A stretch of DNA of 64,000 nucleotides from an uncultured Desulfobacteraceae bacterium (GCA_913060875.1 CAJXSL010000022.1:1-64000); one strand, 5' to 3'; counted from the first letter of the stretch, positions 53,093 through 61,548 are shown. Notes: generated by a model not told the origin, from the letters alone. Made by a program: numbers and translations.

Positions 53093-53527
53093 TCAAGTCA
53101 TCTTCTTGGCAATATCGCGCCCGTAATCCTGGGCCATCTGGATGCCGCCCCCGAGGCCGGCGGACTTCAGGGGCAGAGGGCCACCGACCATATCCATTTT
53201 AAACACGGTTTTCATGGTCTGGTAGATGCGGTCCTGGGCTTCCGTGCTCCAGCCGTGGGCACCGAAAGCGCCACCGACCTTGTTTTCCAGATCGGCTTTT
53301 TCGGCCAAAAAAAGAAATGTTTTCATCGGTTGGATCATCTCGCCATGATACGTGGGCGAGCCGAATGCATAGGCATCGTACCCCGCCAAAGCGTCTTCGT
53401 TCTTAATGGCTTTAACGTCCTCGACGACCGCTTCGTGACCCGAGAACCGGATGCCTTCGGCAATCAAATCGGCAATCTGCCGGGTTTCCTGTGTGCGGGT
53501 GGTGTAAACAATGAGGGCCCTTCCCAT
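53093..53527 (-). CDS. Flavodoxin
   Basis: 144 residues, the short-chain form. The FMN phosphate loop is VYTTRTQETRQIAD; the later loops FGSPTYHGE and FGAHGWSTEAQD contact the flavin ring. It is a cytosolic one-electron carrier that can replace ferredoxin or rubredoxin. It is followed by the zinc-ribbon gene and preceded 16 nt upstream by the rubredoxin-like gene. Confidence 0.92.
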   Translation of the reverse strand: MGRALIVYTTRTQETRQIADLIAEGIRFSGHEAVVEDVKAIKNEDALAGYDAYAFGSPTYHGEMIQPMKTFLFLAEKADLENKVGGAFGAHGWSTEAQDRIYQTMKTVFKMDMVGGPLPLKSAGLGGGIQMAQDYGRDIAKKMT

Positions 53528-53542
53528 CGCTGTATTCTCCTT

Positions 53543-53698
53543 TTAACGAATCCGCTTGTCGATCTCCTGATCCTGGCAATCGGGCGTGTAGCAGGTCGCA
53601 TTGAGAAATTCACATTTTTCACCACAGGAGGGACAGGGTTCCGGGGGTTTTTCCTGTTTGACGGTATAACCGCATTTGGCACATTTCCATAACGTCAT
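53543..53698 (-). CDS. Rubredoxin-like zinc/iron-ribbon protein
   Basis: 51 residues from the ATG at 53698 with GGAGG 6 nt upstream; the frame extends to 53797 without a site. WKCAKCGYTV and EPCPSCGEKCEF give a rubredoxin-type CxxC...CxxC site, with a further CYTPDCQDQ tail. The spacing between knuckles is far shorter than in true rubredoxin. This matches the small rubredoxin-like proteins found beside rubrerythrin genes. It is a likely electron carrier or metal-site protein. Confidence 0.85.
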   Translation of the reverse strand: MTLWKCAKCGYTVKQEKPPEPCPSCGEKCEFLNATCYTPDCQDQEIDKRIR

Positions 53699-53830
53699 GG
53701 GCCACCTCCCTGCCGCAGGGGCGGCCATCCTTGCGGCATCGGCCGGTAGACGGCCCCGGAAGGATGGCCACATCCTTTTGCCGGTCCCTGCCGGCATTTT
53801 CGTTCGGTTACGGTTGACGCGACAACCGCA

Positions 53831-54205
53831 TCAGGCTTTCCAGAGTCCGTGCAGGTTGCAATACTCCCGTGCCGTAATCTGGTCGGCCACAATATTGAAA
53901 ACAGCCTCCGGCGCGTCACCGGGATTGAGATACTGCCGATAGACCTTTCCATCGGCGATGATCTCGATAAACTCGATCCAGTGCTTTTCTTCCATGGGAT
54001 GGGCCACTTCACCCACCTTGACCTTGACGCCGCCGTCGACCTTTTCGATCACCGGCACATGTTTCTCCTGGGCGGCGTCCACCGTGTTTTCGGAAAACAG
54101 CTTCATGGGCTGCCCACAGCAAACCAACTCACCGGCACCGCCATGCAGAACCTCGACGATATTGCCGCAGAGATCACACTTGTAAACCTGGTAGCGTTCG
54201 GCCAT
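53831..54205 (-). CDS. dfx: Desulfoferrodoxin (2Fe superoxide reductase)
   Basis: 124 residues. Centre I (desulforedoxin-like) ligands C10, C13, C29 and C30. Centre II ligands H49, H69, H75, H119 and C116, with E47 and K48 (EKHVPV) as the usual active-site pair. All are intact. It reduces superoxide to hydrogen peroxide, with rubredoxin as electron donor. It lies downstream of rubrerythrin, after a strong hairpin in the 91-nt gap, and upstream of the rubredoxin-like gene. Confidence 0.97.
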   Translation of the reverse strand: MAERYQVYKCDLCGNIVEVLHGGAGELVCCGQPMKLFSENTVDAAQEKHVPVIEKVDGGVKVKVGEVAHPMEEKHWIEFIEIIADGKVYRQYLNPGDAPEAVFNIVADQITAREYCNLHGLWKA

Positions 54206-54240
54206 TTTTCATCTCCTTTTGATTGGGGGATCCTGAATCC

Positions 54241-54283
54241 GCTGCCCGCACCATGGGTTTTTCCACCGCCGGTTGCGGGCAGC
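54241..54283. other. Hairpin between rubrerythrin and desulfoferrodoxin genes
   Basis: GCTGCCCGCA (54241-54250) and TGCGGGCAGC (54274-54283) form a perfect 10-bp stem with a 23-base loop. No T-run follows on the minus strand. It may stabilise or process the mRNA, or end transcription partially. Confidence 0.45.
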
Positions 54284-54296
54284 ATGTTCACATGCT

Positions 54297-54872
54297 CTAC
54301 CAGTTCTCGCCCAACAGCTCGAAATAAGCCTGGGGGTGGGCGCAGGCCGGGCACATCTCGGGCGCTTCCAGCGCTTCGGTCACATAGCCGCAGTTCAGGC
54401 AGCGCCATTTGGCCGTCTGCTCGCGCTTGAAAACCCGGTCGGCCTTGATATTGCCGGCCAGTTCCACATAGCGTTTTTCATGTTGCTGCTCAGCAACGGC
54501 AATCCCTTCCATGATCATCGCGGTCGCGGCGAAACCCTCGTCCCGGGCCACCTGGGCAAACCCCGGATACATTTCCGTATACTCGTATTTTTCACCCGCC
54601 GCCGATTCGATCAGATTGTCGTAGGTGGAACCAATAACGCCGGCCGGGAAGGCTGCCACGATCTCGGTTTCGCCGCCCTCGAGCAATTTGAAAAGCCGCT
54701 TGGCGTGCTCTTTTTCCTGATTGGCTGTCTCCTCGAAAATTTGAGCAATCTGGACATAACCGTCTTTTTTGGCCTGTTTGGCAAAATAGGTGTAGCGGTT
54801 GCGTGCCTGAGATTCACCAGCGAAAGCGGTCAGAATGTTCTTTTCGGTTTGAGATCCTTTCAACGTCGGCAC
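54297..54872 (-). CDS. rbr: Rubrerythrin
   Basis: 191 residues. An N-terminal four-helix ferritin-like domain with ExxH di-iron motifs (FAGESQARNRYTYFA, EKEHAKRLF, ARDEGFAA, AEQQHEKRY) and a C-terminal rubredoxin domain with C158-x2-C161 and C174-x2-C177. It reduces hydrogen peroxide in the cytosol. Together with superoxide reductase it completes superoxide removal. It is preceded by a small unknown gene 71 nt upstream. Confidence 0.97.
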   Translation of the reverse strand: MPTLKGSQTEKNILTAFAGESQARNRYTYFAKQAKKDGYVQIAQIFEETANQEKEHAKRLFKLLEGGETEIVAAFPAGVIGSTYDNLIESAAGEKYEYTEMYPGFAQVARDEGFAATAMIMEGIAVAEQQHEKRYVELAGNIKADRVFKREQTAKWRCLNCGYVTEALEAPEMCPACAHPQAYFELLGENW

Positions 54873-54943
54873 TTGTCATCCTCCTCTATCATGTTGGGTT
54901 AGCTGAATGATACGTTTATGGATTGCGGGCCGCCCCGGGCAAA

Positions 54944-55228
54944 TCAGCCTTCCTGGAGCCACCAGCCTTTCTCCTGATGGGATCGTTTCTCTTCCTCGGC
55001 CATTTTCTTCAGTTTGTAGGCCGTGTCGCGCAACACCCCGTAGAGCACACCGCACCCCACATCTTCCCGGTCGGCATCCCCCTGATCCGCCAGTGCAATC
55101 ATCTCGTCCACGAGACTGAGGATTTTTAGGATATTTCGATCACAGGGCTTCAAGGGGTAATGGACTCCATTCAGTGCTGGCCGGTTCGCGGCCCCGTAAG
55201 GAACTGCGTTGGCAACCTTCGCTTCCAT
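54944..55228 (-). CDS. Hypothetical protein upstream of rubrerythrin
   Basis: 94 residues from the ATG at 55228, which has AAAGGAG unusually close (2 nt). ATG at 55252 is the alternative, and the frame stays open to 55396, where the DNA is AT-rich and looks non-coding. The conserved-looking part is KPCDRNILKILSLVDEMI, then DREDVGCGVLYGVLRDTAY and a lysine-rich C-terminus ending in GWWLQ. I recall similar small proteins beside rubrerythrin in sulfate reducers but no name. It is helical and cytosolic. Function unknown. Confidence 0.6.
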   Translation of the reverse strand: MEAKVANAVPYGAANRPALNGVHYPLKPCDRNILKILSLVDEMIALADQGDADREDVGCGVLYGVLRDTAYKLKKMAEEEKRSHQEKGWWLQEG

Positions 55229-55396
55229 TGCTCCTTTCAAATGGTATGCCATTGTTTGTAAATACTCATAACCAACTGAATTCGTATTGTTTTTTATATT
55301 TTCGAACTGGAACCCGATCTCAATTGAACGCCATGGCAACTGTCTTTTTGATACACAGCCGGCAGGTTCACGAAGCAGCAAATTCATGGTAATCAC

Positions 55397-55698
55397 CTAA
55401 AAGCCACGCTGGATAAGGGAAAAGCAAGTGGAACCTGGTTCACACCCGTCAATATGAGACACCATTGTCTCGCAAACCAAAACAATGTGATACAGCATTA
55501 CTGGTGGCTCAAGACTTAGAATTGAGTGCGTGAATCTATACTAAAGGGAAGATTGTTGAAATCGTTCAAGGGGGCGTCATGGCCCACCGTGCAGATGATT
55601 TCTGATAATAAGGGCCATAACAGACTCGGGCGGGAGTTGCAAGGCCTTGACGGGCAGGCCCGGAAGGTGGGGGCCATGGAAAACCATGGCCCCGGCTT
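55397..55698. other. Intergenic region between Hcp-type and rubrerythrin transcription units
   Basis: The only strong feature is a perfect hairpin, GGGGCCATGG (55670-55679) and CCATGGCCCC (55684-55693), with an AAAA loop, 6 nt after the stop of the 55699 gene. No T-run follows, so if it terminates the Hcp operon it is not a classical intrinsic terminator. Short frames on the plus strand lack support. Confidence 0.5.
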
Positions 55699-56457
55699 TC
55701 AATTGGAGAGACGTTGGGTCATGTCCACCGGATGGCCCTGGGGGGCAATGACGATCTCCTCCACCGGAACATCCGCAGGCGCTTCCTTCAGCCCTTTCAT
55801 CACCAGGGCCTGCAATCCGGCGCAGCAGGGGACTTCCATGCGGACCACCGTAACGGAACGGATGTCCGCCTGTTGAAAAATCTGGGCGAATTTCTCCTCA
55901 TACAGGGCCACATCGTCGAATTTGGGGCATCCCGCCAATACCACGCGCCCCTTGAGCAGGTCACGGTGCAGGGTGGGAAAGGCAATTGCGCCGCAGTCGG
56001 CAAGGATGAGGAGGTCGGCCCCCCTTAAAAACGGTGCGTGGGGAGGCACCAGGCGAATCTTGACCGGCCAGTGCGTCAGGGCCGAAGGTTCACCCTCCGC
56101 AGGCGCATCCGCCGGCCGCACGGACCCCGGGGTGAGCGGGGCGAACATTTTCATCCCGGCCGACGGACAGCCCCCCCTGGTGACCGGCGCCGATAGAGTC
56201 TCTTTACGGGACTGGTCGGCAAGATGCTTTTCAACCGCCTCTTCGTCGAAGGCTTCGGCTTCCCGTTCGACAATTTGCAGAGCCCCTGTGGGGCATTCAC
56301 CGATACACGCCCCCAAGCCGTCACACAGGTTGTCGGATATGACGCGGGCCTTGCCGTCGACAATCGCCAGGGCCCCTTCCGCACAGCCCGTGACACACTG
56401 ACCGCACCCGTCGCACAGCGCTTCATCGATTTCGATGATTTTGCGAACGATTTTCAT
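55699..56457 (-). CDS. Two-cluster Fe-S protein of the hcp operon
   Basis: 252 residues. The first cluster motif is complete, C15-x2-C18-x2-C21-x3-C25 (LCDGCGQCVTGC). The second is CDGLGACIGEC, with Leu where the second Cys would be, a variant common in this family. A linker and a C-terminal alpha/beta domain follow (LLILADCGAIAFPTL, VVLAGCPKFDDVA, VPCCAGLQALVMKGL) with several cysteines. It is soluble. It is the last gene after hcp and the HD-like protein (12 nt), so it may feed electrons to Hcp or sense redox state. The exact role is unknown. Confidence 0.8.
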   Translation of the reverse strand: MKIVRKIIEIDEALCDGCGQCVTGCAEGALAIVDGKARVISDNLCDGLGACIGECPTGALQIVEREAEAFDEEAVEKHLADQSRKETLSAPVTRGGCPSAGMKMFAPLTPGSVRPADAPAEGEPSALTHWPVKIRLVPPHAPFLRGADLLILADCGAIAFPTLHRDLLKGRVVLAGCPKFDDVALYEEKFAQIFQQADIRSVTVVRMEVPCCAGLQALVMKGLKEAPADVPVEEIVIAPQGHPVDMTQRLSN

Positions 56458-56468
56458 TTATATCACCT

Positions 56469-57221
56469 CTATGATCCGCCCTGACCATCCATGAGCGCAT
56501 TGGCCTGGGCCTGACAGAATGCGGTGCGGCAGGTGGCGACCGCCTTTTGCAAGCGACCGTCATCCAAAGCACCGTCCCGTTTTTGTTCTTCCAGTCCGGC
56601 CAGCAGCACGGCATCGCACACGACACGCGCCTCGAGAGACGCCGTCCCGCCGTTCGTGTTAAGCTGGGCAATCAGCTCGCAAACGGCATTCGCCAGCTCA
56701 CGGCGGGCGTGCACGCGATCCAGAATGGCCCGTGCCACCGCCAGACCGTTGCCGGCCTTTCCCGTGTCCACTGTGTCCCCATTGGCCGAATCGACATCCA
56801 TCCGCTCGGCGTCCGCCCGATCGACCTCCAACAAATAGGCGGCCGTCAGGACAACCGCCAGGTTGGCTTTTTCTTCCTGGGCGATTTGCTCCGCATAGCG
56901 GGCCACGCGTGATGCATGACCGATACGTCGGAAATCCCGGCCATAGTATTGCTTGACCGCCACGGCCACTTTATCCTTGAGCAAATTTTCCTGCTGGAGG
57001 GCCACCTCAGGGGGCAGGTCGCCGATGCACTGTGCCGCATAAGGGCAGTAGGCGGCACAGCCGAAATCCATTTTCGGGTTGGCAAAGCGATGACCGCAAT
57101 GGCCACAACGCCTGGCCGTGTCGTCCTTGAAAAACTCCACCGTACGGCCGCAGGCGGGACACTCCACCTCGAAAATGTCCCCCGGCTTCCAAAACTGCAT
57201 GTCCTGACCCGGGCATTTCAT
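56469..57221 (-). CDS. Zinc-ribbon protein with degenerate HD-like domain
   Basis: 250 residues. The N-terminal part has CPACGRTVEFF and RRCGHCGHRF, a four-cysteine zinc ribbon, then a second cysteine patch (FGCAAYCPYAAQC). From about residue 90 the helical pattern resembles HD-domain phosphohydrolases (RIGHASRVARYAEQIAQEE, then AYLLEVDRADA), but the HD pair itself is not seen, so catalysis is doubtful. It lies 106 nt downstream of hcp and 12 nt upstream of the Fe-S gene. A role in nitrosative stress signalling or Hcp function is inferred from context only. Confidence 0.72.
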   Translation of the reverse strand: MKCPGQDMQFWKPGDIFEVECPACGRTVEFFKDDTARRCGHCGHRFANPKMDFGCAAYCPYAAQCIGDLPPEVALQQENLLKDKVAVAVKQYYGRDFRRIGHASRVARYAEQIAQEEKANLAVVLTAAYLLEVDRADAERMDVDSANGDTVDTGKAGNGLAVARAILDRVHARRELANAVCELIAQLNTNGGTASLEARVVCDAVLLAGLEEQKRDGALDDGRLQKAVATCRTAFCQAQANALMDGQGGS

Positions 57222-57327
57222 CGCACACGTCTCCTGGGGTGTATTCGATTGACGGGCGGCCGACGGTTGCCGCCGACCGCCCGCACTAGAATAATACCGA
57301 TGCCGGCAAATGCCAGCCCTTCTGGCG

Positions 57328-58956
57328 TTAGCCCAGAATGGCCTTCAGGTCCTCCTCCGGCGTGCCGATGGGCATGATGTTGAAATTTTTCACCAGCACA
57401 TCCAGCACGTTGGGGGAAATAAAGGCCGGCAGGCTGGGCCCCAGGCGAATGTCCCGGATCCCCAGATGCAGCAGGCTCAACAGAATGACGCAGGCTTTCT
57501 GCTCATACCAGGACAGGATCATGGACAGGGGCAGATCGTTGACGCCGCAATCGAACGCGCCGGCCAGGGCCACGGCGATTTGAATCGCCGAATGGGCATC
57601 GTTGCACTGGCCGATATCGAGCAGGCGCGGAATGCCGCCGATGTCCCCCAGGTCCTTGTCGAAAAAGCGGAACTTGCCGCAGGCCAGGGTCAGTACGACA
57701 CAGTCGGAGGGAATTTTTTCCACCAGTTCGGTATAGTAATTCCGTCCTGTTTTGGCACCATCGCAGCCGCCCACCAGGAAAAAGTGACGGATGGCTTTGT
57801 TCTTGACGGCCTCGATCACCTGGCCGGCCACACCCATAACGGCATTGTGTCCAAAGCCGACCATGACCTCCTTGCCGGGGGTGTCCGCGGCAAACCCCGG
57901 CATGGCCAGGGCTTTTTCGACGACCGGGGCAAAGTTCTTGTCGGCGATATGCTGAACCCCCGGCCAGCCCACCAGGCCCGTGGTAAAAATATTGTCCTTG
58001 TAGCTGTCGACCGGCTTCTGAATACAGTTGGTGGTCATGAGAATGGCCCCCGGGAAGGCGGCGAACTCTTTGGCCTGATTCTGCCAGGCCGTACCGTAGT
58101 GGCCGTAGAAGTGGCTGTATTTTTTAAGTTCCGGATACCCGTGGCAGGGCAGCATTTCACCGTGGGTATAGACGTTGATGCCCTTGCCCTCGGTCTGTTT
58201 GAGAAGGTCTTCGAGATCCTTGAGATCGTGGCCCGACACCAGGATGGCCTTGCCCTGCTTGGCGCCCAAAGGCACCTTGGTGGGTACGGGGTGCCCATAG
58301 GTACCGGTGTTGCCGGCATCCAGCAGTTCCATGGCCCGCAGGTTCACTTCCCCGCATTTCAAGGCCAACCCCACCAGGTCGTCCACCCCGAGACCGTCAT
58401 TCAGGGTCGCTGCCATGGCCTCGTAGATAAAATCGTAAATCACCGGATCCGTCTGACCCAGGATGCGGGCGTGGTCCGCATAAGCGGCCAACCCCTTGAT
58501 GCCGTAAACCAGAAGTTCCTGCAGGGAGCGAATGTCTTCGTTGACATCCGGACCCGTCGGAATGCCCACGGTTTCCCCCTGGGCCACCATGCCTTCACGG
58601 GTGGCTTCGGGCTTGAACGCTACGGCAGCATTTCCCGTATCCACCTGACCGCCGGCCGCCTGCACCTTGGCCGCCAGGGCGTCCCGCAGGGCGACGCACT
58701 CGTTGACCATGGCCACGAACCGGTCCGGATCGAAATCCACGTTGGTCAGGGTGGAAAAAATGGCCTCGCATATAAACTTGTCCACGGCGCCGTCCCGCAC
58801 GCCGGCTTTCACCCCGGCCTGGGCCACCACCGCCAGTCCTTTAACCGCGTATACCAGCAAATCCTGCAGCGCCGCCGTATCGGGCTGTTTGCCGCAGACA
58901 CCGATTTTGGTACATCCCTCACCTTTAGCCGTCTGTTCACATTGAAAACAAAACAT
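57328..58956 (-). CDS. hcp: Hydroxylamine reductase (hybrid cluster protein)
   Basis: 542 residues from the ATG at 58956 with AAGGAGG 6 nt upstream. The N-terminal cubane cluster ligands are C3-x2-C6 ... C15 ... C21 (MFCFQCEQTAKGEGC). Hybrid cluster regions are seen in YTHGEMLPCHGYPEL, TTNCIQKPVDSYKDN and LACGKFRFFDKDLGDIGG (each shorter than 20). This is the long, class I or II prismane protein of sulfate reducers. It reduces NO to N2O and hydroxylamine to ammonia. An HcpR-type palindrome lies about 95 nt upstream (59050-59063). Confidence 0.97.
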   Translation of the reverse strand: MFCFQCEQTAKGEGCTKIGVCGKQPDTAALQDLLVYAVKGLAVVAQAGVKAGVRDGAVDKFICEAIFSTLTNVDFDPDRFVAMVNECVALRDALAAKVQAAGGQVDTGNAAVAFKPEATREGMVAQGETVGIPTGPDVNEDIRSLQELLVYGIKGLAAYADHARILGQTDPVIYDFIYEAMAATLNDGLGVDDLVGLALKCGEVNLRAMELLDAGNTGTYGHPVPTKVPLGAKQGKAILVSGHDLKDLEDLLKQTEGKGINVYTHGEMLPCHGYPELKKYSHFYGHYGTAWQNQAKEFAAFPGAILMTTNCIQKPVDSYKDNIFTTGLVGWPGVQHIADKNFAPVVEKALAMPGFAADTPGKEVMVGFGHNAVMGVAGQVIEAVKNKAIRHFFLVGGCDGAKTGRNYYTELVEKIPSDCVVLTLACGKFRFFDKDLGDIGGIPRLLDIGQCNDAHSAIQIAVALAGAFDCGVNDLPLSMILSWYEQKACVILLSLLHLGIRDIRLGPSLPAFISPNVLDVLVKNFNIMPIGTPEEDLKAILG

Positions 58957-59298
58957 GGATTGCCTCCTTGCAATAGGTTTTTTCAATCTTTAACGCCTCG
59001 TGCCGCTCCATCCTGCCGGGTGTTTTACCCCAGGCGCAGGTTGATCACATTGACGTAGGTCAACTTAACCATTTTTTCTCAAGGTAAACCCGAATATTTC
59101 ACGCGCTCGCGATGTTCATGGGCAAGCCCTCGGGATAGCTTATTGTCCCCGGGGTTGAATGGGGCGTCGCAGGAAAGGTGCCGTGGTTGTGAGGAATGAA
59201 CGTACGGATCGCGATGGGCGAAAGGGCGCGCCCCGCCCGAAGGGACTCACGGCGGGGCGCAATGGGCTGGCGATGGTATCGTTTCAGCAGGGCAAGGC
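58957..59298 (-). promoter_or_regulatory. hcp upstream region with HcpR-type operator and upstream hairpin
   Basis: It contains the TTGAC-N4-GTCAA palindrome at 59050-59063 and, closer to the HAO-like gene, a perfect 10-bp hairpin GCGCCCCGCC (59228-59237) / GGCGGGGCGC (59251-59260), 39 nt after that gene's stop, which may end its transcript. No gene is seen. Confidence 0.6.
59050..59063. promoter_or_regulatory. Probable HcpR binding site upstream of hcp
   Basis: TTGACGTAGGTCAA, a perfect TTGAC-N4-GTCAA palindrome. As I recall the HcpR consensus of sulfate reducers, this is its form. A second copy lies between hcpR and the NrfH/HAO genes. Confidence 0.7.
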
Positions 59299-60690
59299 TT
59301 ATTGTTCGCCAAAAATTGCGGGCGGACGCGTCGTATCCCCCGTGGCATTGGGGAAGTCTTCGGCAATGTAGGCCTTCTGCCCGGTTTCGATCAGGTGGTT
59401 GGCCTCCTCCATGTAGTTGGCAAACCGCAGCTTGCATTCATAGAAGCCATGCCACCAGGCATAGTCCGGGGCCATCATCATGGCGCCCATGCGGGCCCGC
59501 CGGCCCTCGTGGTGCCACAATTCGTAGTACTCCACCTCGAGACGCTCGTCGAAAAACTTGGTCTTGTCCAGCAGGCCCTTCTCGTATAGTTCGTCCAGCT
59601 TGGCCTTGGCCGGTTTGAAATAAACCTCGTTGTATTCCTCCACCGCCTTGTCGAACCCGTCGTAGAAGTCATTGATCCAGGAGTCGCCGTGGCAGGCGCT
59701 GCAGATGTTTTTCATCTTCTGGCGCTCGTCCTGCCAGTTGGTCCCCGAGGGGAAAGGCTTGAAGTCCTGGGGGCGCACCGTCAGCGGGGCCTGGGTCTCC
59801 CAGGACAGGCGCTGGGTCACGTCGTGGCTGGTGGGTTCCTTGCCCGATCCGGACATGTGGCAGGCCGCACAGGTGGGCGCCCGGTAGTCCACCCCGGGTG
59901 TCCAGGTGCCGCCGGCCGCATCGAAATTGTACTCGTCTTTGTAGGCATGGTAGATGGTGCCGTGCTTGGACTCCTCGTAGATTTCGATCTGGGGATGGTC
60001 CGGCCCCAGGTGGCACTGGTCGCAGGCCTCGGGCATGCGGGCCTCGGCCACCGAAAAGCGATGCCGGGTGTGGCAGGAGGTGCAGGACCCCTTGCTGCCG
60101 TCCAGGTTGAGTCTTCCCACGCCCGCATTGGGCCATGTGGCCGGATCGATCTTGCCGTTTTCGTCGATCTTGATCACGGTGCCATGGCAGTTGTAGCAGC
60201 CGGTCTTGCGTTCGTTGTCCGAGTTCATGCCCTTGTTCAACCAGGGATCGAGCTTCCACATGATTTCGATGGTATTGGCGTGTTTGGATTTGCTGTACTG
60301 GGTGGCCTCGTCCGGGTGGCAGCGGGAGCAGTCCTTGGGGGTGACGATGGAGGCGATGGGCATCTTGTATTTGGCCTCGCCCCAGGGCAGGTCGGACCGG
60401 CTGTAGTATTTTTCGTGGTCTTTGGCGATGTCCTGGTCGCCGGGCTGCACCAGATGACAGTCCAGGCAGGTAATGTTGGCGTTGGCGTGCCGGCTCTTGG
60501 CCCAGTCGGCGAAAACCCCGGGGGTGGTGGCACGGTGGCATTCAATACAGGCCTGGGCCTCCGGCGGCACGCTGCGCTCGATCCGATACTCCTTGACCGT
60601 CGGGAAGTTGGGCTGCTGGGCGATGGCCGCAGGCAAACACAGGCCGCAAACCAGCAAACCGATGGTTAAAAACAGCAATGGTCGCCTCAT
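59299..60690 (-). CDS. Octahaem cytochrome c, hydroxylamine-oxidoreductase-like (HAO family)
   Basis: 463 residues with a Sec signal peptide (LFLTIGLLVCGLCLPAAIAQ). Eight CxxCH haem sites are visible: CIECH, CLDCH, CSRCH, CYNCH, CTSCH, CDQCH, CAACH and CSACH. The C-terminal helical part has WHHEGRRARMGAMMMAPDY and WWHGFYE, the region where true HAO has the tyrosine that crosslinks to haem P460. Whether the enzyme oxidises hydroxylamine or, as the NrfH-type partner and anaerobic setting suggest, reduces nitrite or hydroxylamine cannot be decided from sequence. It is periplasmic and co-transcribed with the NrfH-like gene. Confidence 0.9.
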   Translation of the reverse strand: MRRPLLFLTIGLLVCGLCLPAAIAQQPNFPTVKEYRIERSVPPEAQACIECHRATTPGVFADWAKSRHANANITCLDCHLVQPGDQDIAKDHEKYYSRSDLPWGEAKYKMPIASIVTPKDCSRCHPDEATQYSKSKHANTIEIMWKLDPWLNKGMNSDNERKTGCYNCHGTVIKIDENGKIDPATWPNAGVGRLNLDGSKGSCTSCHTRHRFSVAEARMPEACDQCHLGPDHPQIEIYEESKHGTIYHAYKDEYNFDAAGGTWTPGVDYRAPTCAACHMSGSGKEPTSHDVTQRLSWETQAPLTVRPQDFKPFPSGTNWQDERQKMKNICSACHGDSWINDFYDGFDKAVEEYNEVYFKPAKAKLDELYEKGLLDKTKFFDERLEVEYYELWHHEGRRARMGAMMMAPDYAWWHGFYECKLRFANYMEEANHLIETGQKAYIAEDFPNATGDTTRPPAIFGEQ

Positions 60691-60760
60691 GGGTCCAGCT
60701 CCTTTCGGTTAGGGATCAATCATCATATGCGAACTTAACGATGACATGTGTTGGACGCGT

Positions 60761-61327
60761 TTACAGTTGCCGCAGCCCCTTGGCCTGATAGGGCAGCTTA
60801 CGGGCCTGGCGGAACATGACCACCCCTCTATCGGAATGCACCAGGTCGTAATGGCAGTCGACACATTTTTTTTCATAACCCGGGCGGGCATATACCACCG
60901 ACCGATGGGCCAGCATGGCGCCCCGCCGGGTGGGCATGTGCAGCAGGTTGCGATGGCACTTCTGGCATTGGTCGTTGTCAAAAGCCGCATAGGCGGCTTC
61001 ACGGTTTTTTTCCCGGTCGTATTCTTCGATAATGAAATGCTTCACCACGTCTTTGGCGCCGTGATAAGTCTTGGCAAAAAAGAACTGGAAGGTATCCTGG
61101 GGCGCGGGCAGATGGCAGTCCATACAGTCCACCACCACGCCGGCGGCGTTGTTGGTGTGGGTGGACGAGCGCCAGGCCACGACGGCCGGCTTGATCTCAT
61201 GGCAGGACGCACAGAACTCCGGTGTGGACGTGCGCACCATGGTGTAGTAGCTCATGCTGAACAGGGGGAAAGAAAGGAGAACCCCCAGAAAAACCAGGGA
61301 TCCGGCGACAATATATTTTTTTTTCAT
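60761..61327 (-). CDS. NapC/NrfH-family tetrahaem quinol dehydrogenase
   Basis: 188 residues from the ATG at 61327; the frame is open to 61384. One N-terminal membrane anchor (YIVAGSLVFLGVLLSFPLF) and four haem sites: CASCH, CMDCH, CQKCH and CVDCH. It takes electrons from membrane quinol and hands them to the periplasmic octahaem protein, encoded 70 nt downstream. This is the pattern of nitrite-ammonification pairs such as NrfHA, with HAO-like protein in place of NrfA. It is transcribed divergently from hcpR. Confidence 0.93.
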   Translation of the reverse strand: MKKKYIVAGSLVFLGVLLSFPLFSMSYYTMVRTSTPEFCASCHEIKPAVVAWRSSTHTNNAAGVVVDCMDCHLPAPQDTFQFFFAKTYHGAKDVVKHFIIEEYDREKNREAAYAAFDNDQCQKCHRNLLHMPTRRGAMLAHRSVVYARPGYEKKCVDCHYDLVHSDRGVVMFRQARKLPYQAKGLRQL

Positions 61328-61531
61328 GATCCGTTTCCCGTCGGGGTTGATGCATCGATCCGTCGGCCCCGGGAAACCCAACAAACGGTGCCACCGGACC
61401 GGATGACGCTCACTAACTGCATTTAATTTATCAAGATAGCCGCCTGAAAAGGCCGCTTTTCCGTGCGTCAGAAGCCAGCGTGCGAGAATAATCCGTAGGG
61501 AAGCGTAATTTTACGTGAAGGGGGAGTTATT

Positions 61532-61548
61532 TGTAAGTCAAACTTACA
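61532..61548. promoter_or_regulatory. Inverted repeat in the hcpR/NrfH divergent region
   Basis: TGTAAGT (61532-61538) and ACTTACA (61542-61548) with a three-base spacer. It could be a second operator for another regulator or an accessory HcpR-independent site. Confidence 0.4.

Noticed and set aside
57310..59058. 582-codon open frame antisense to hcp
   Set aside because: Hcp on the minus strand is unmistakable; the antisense frame is a GC artefact.
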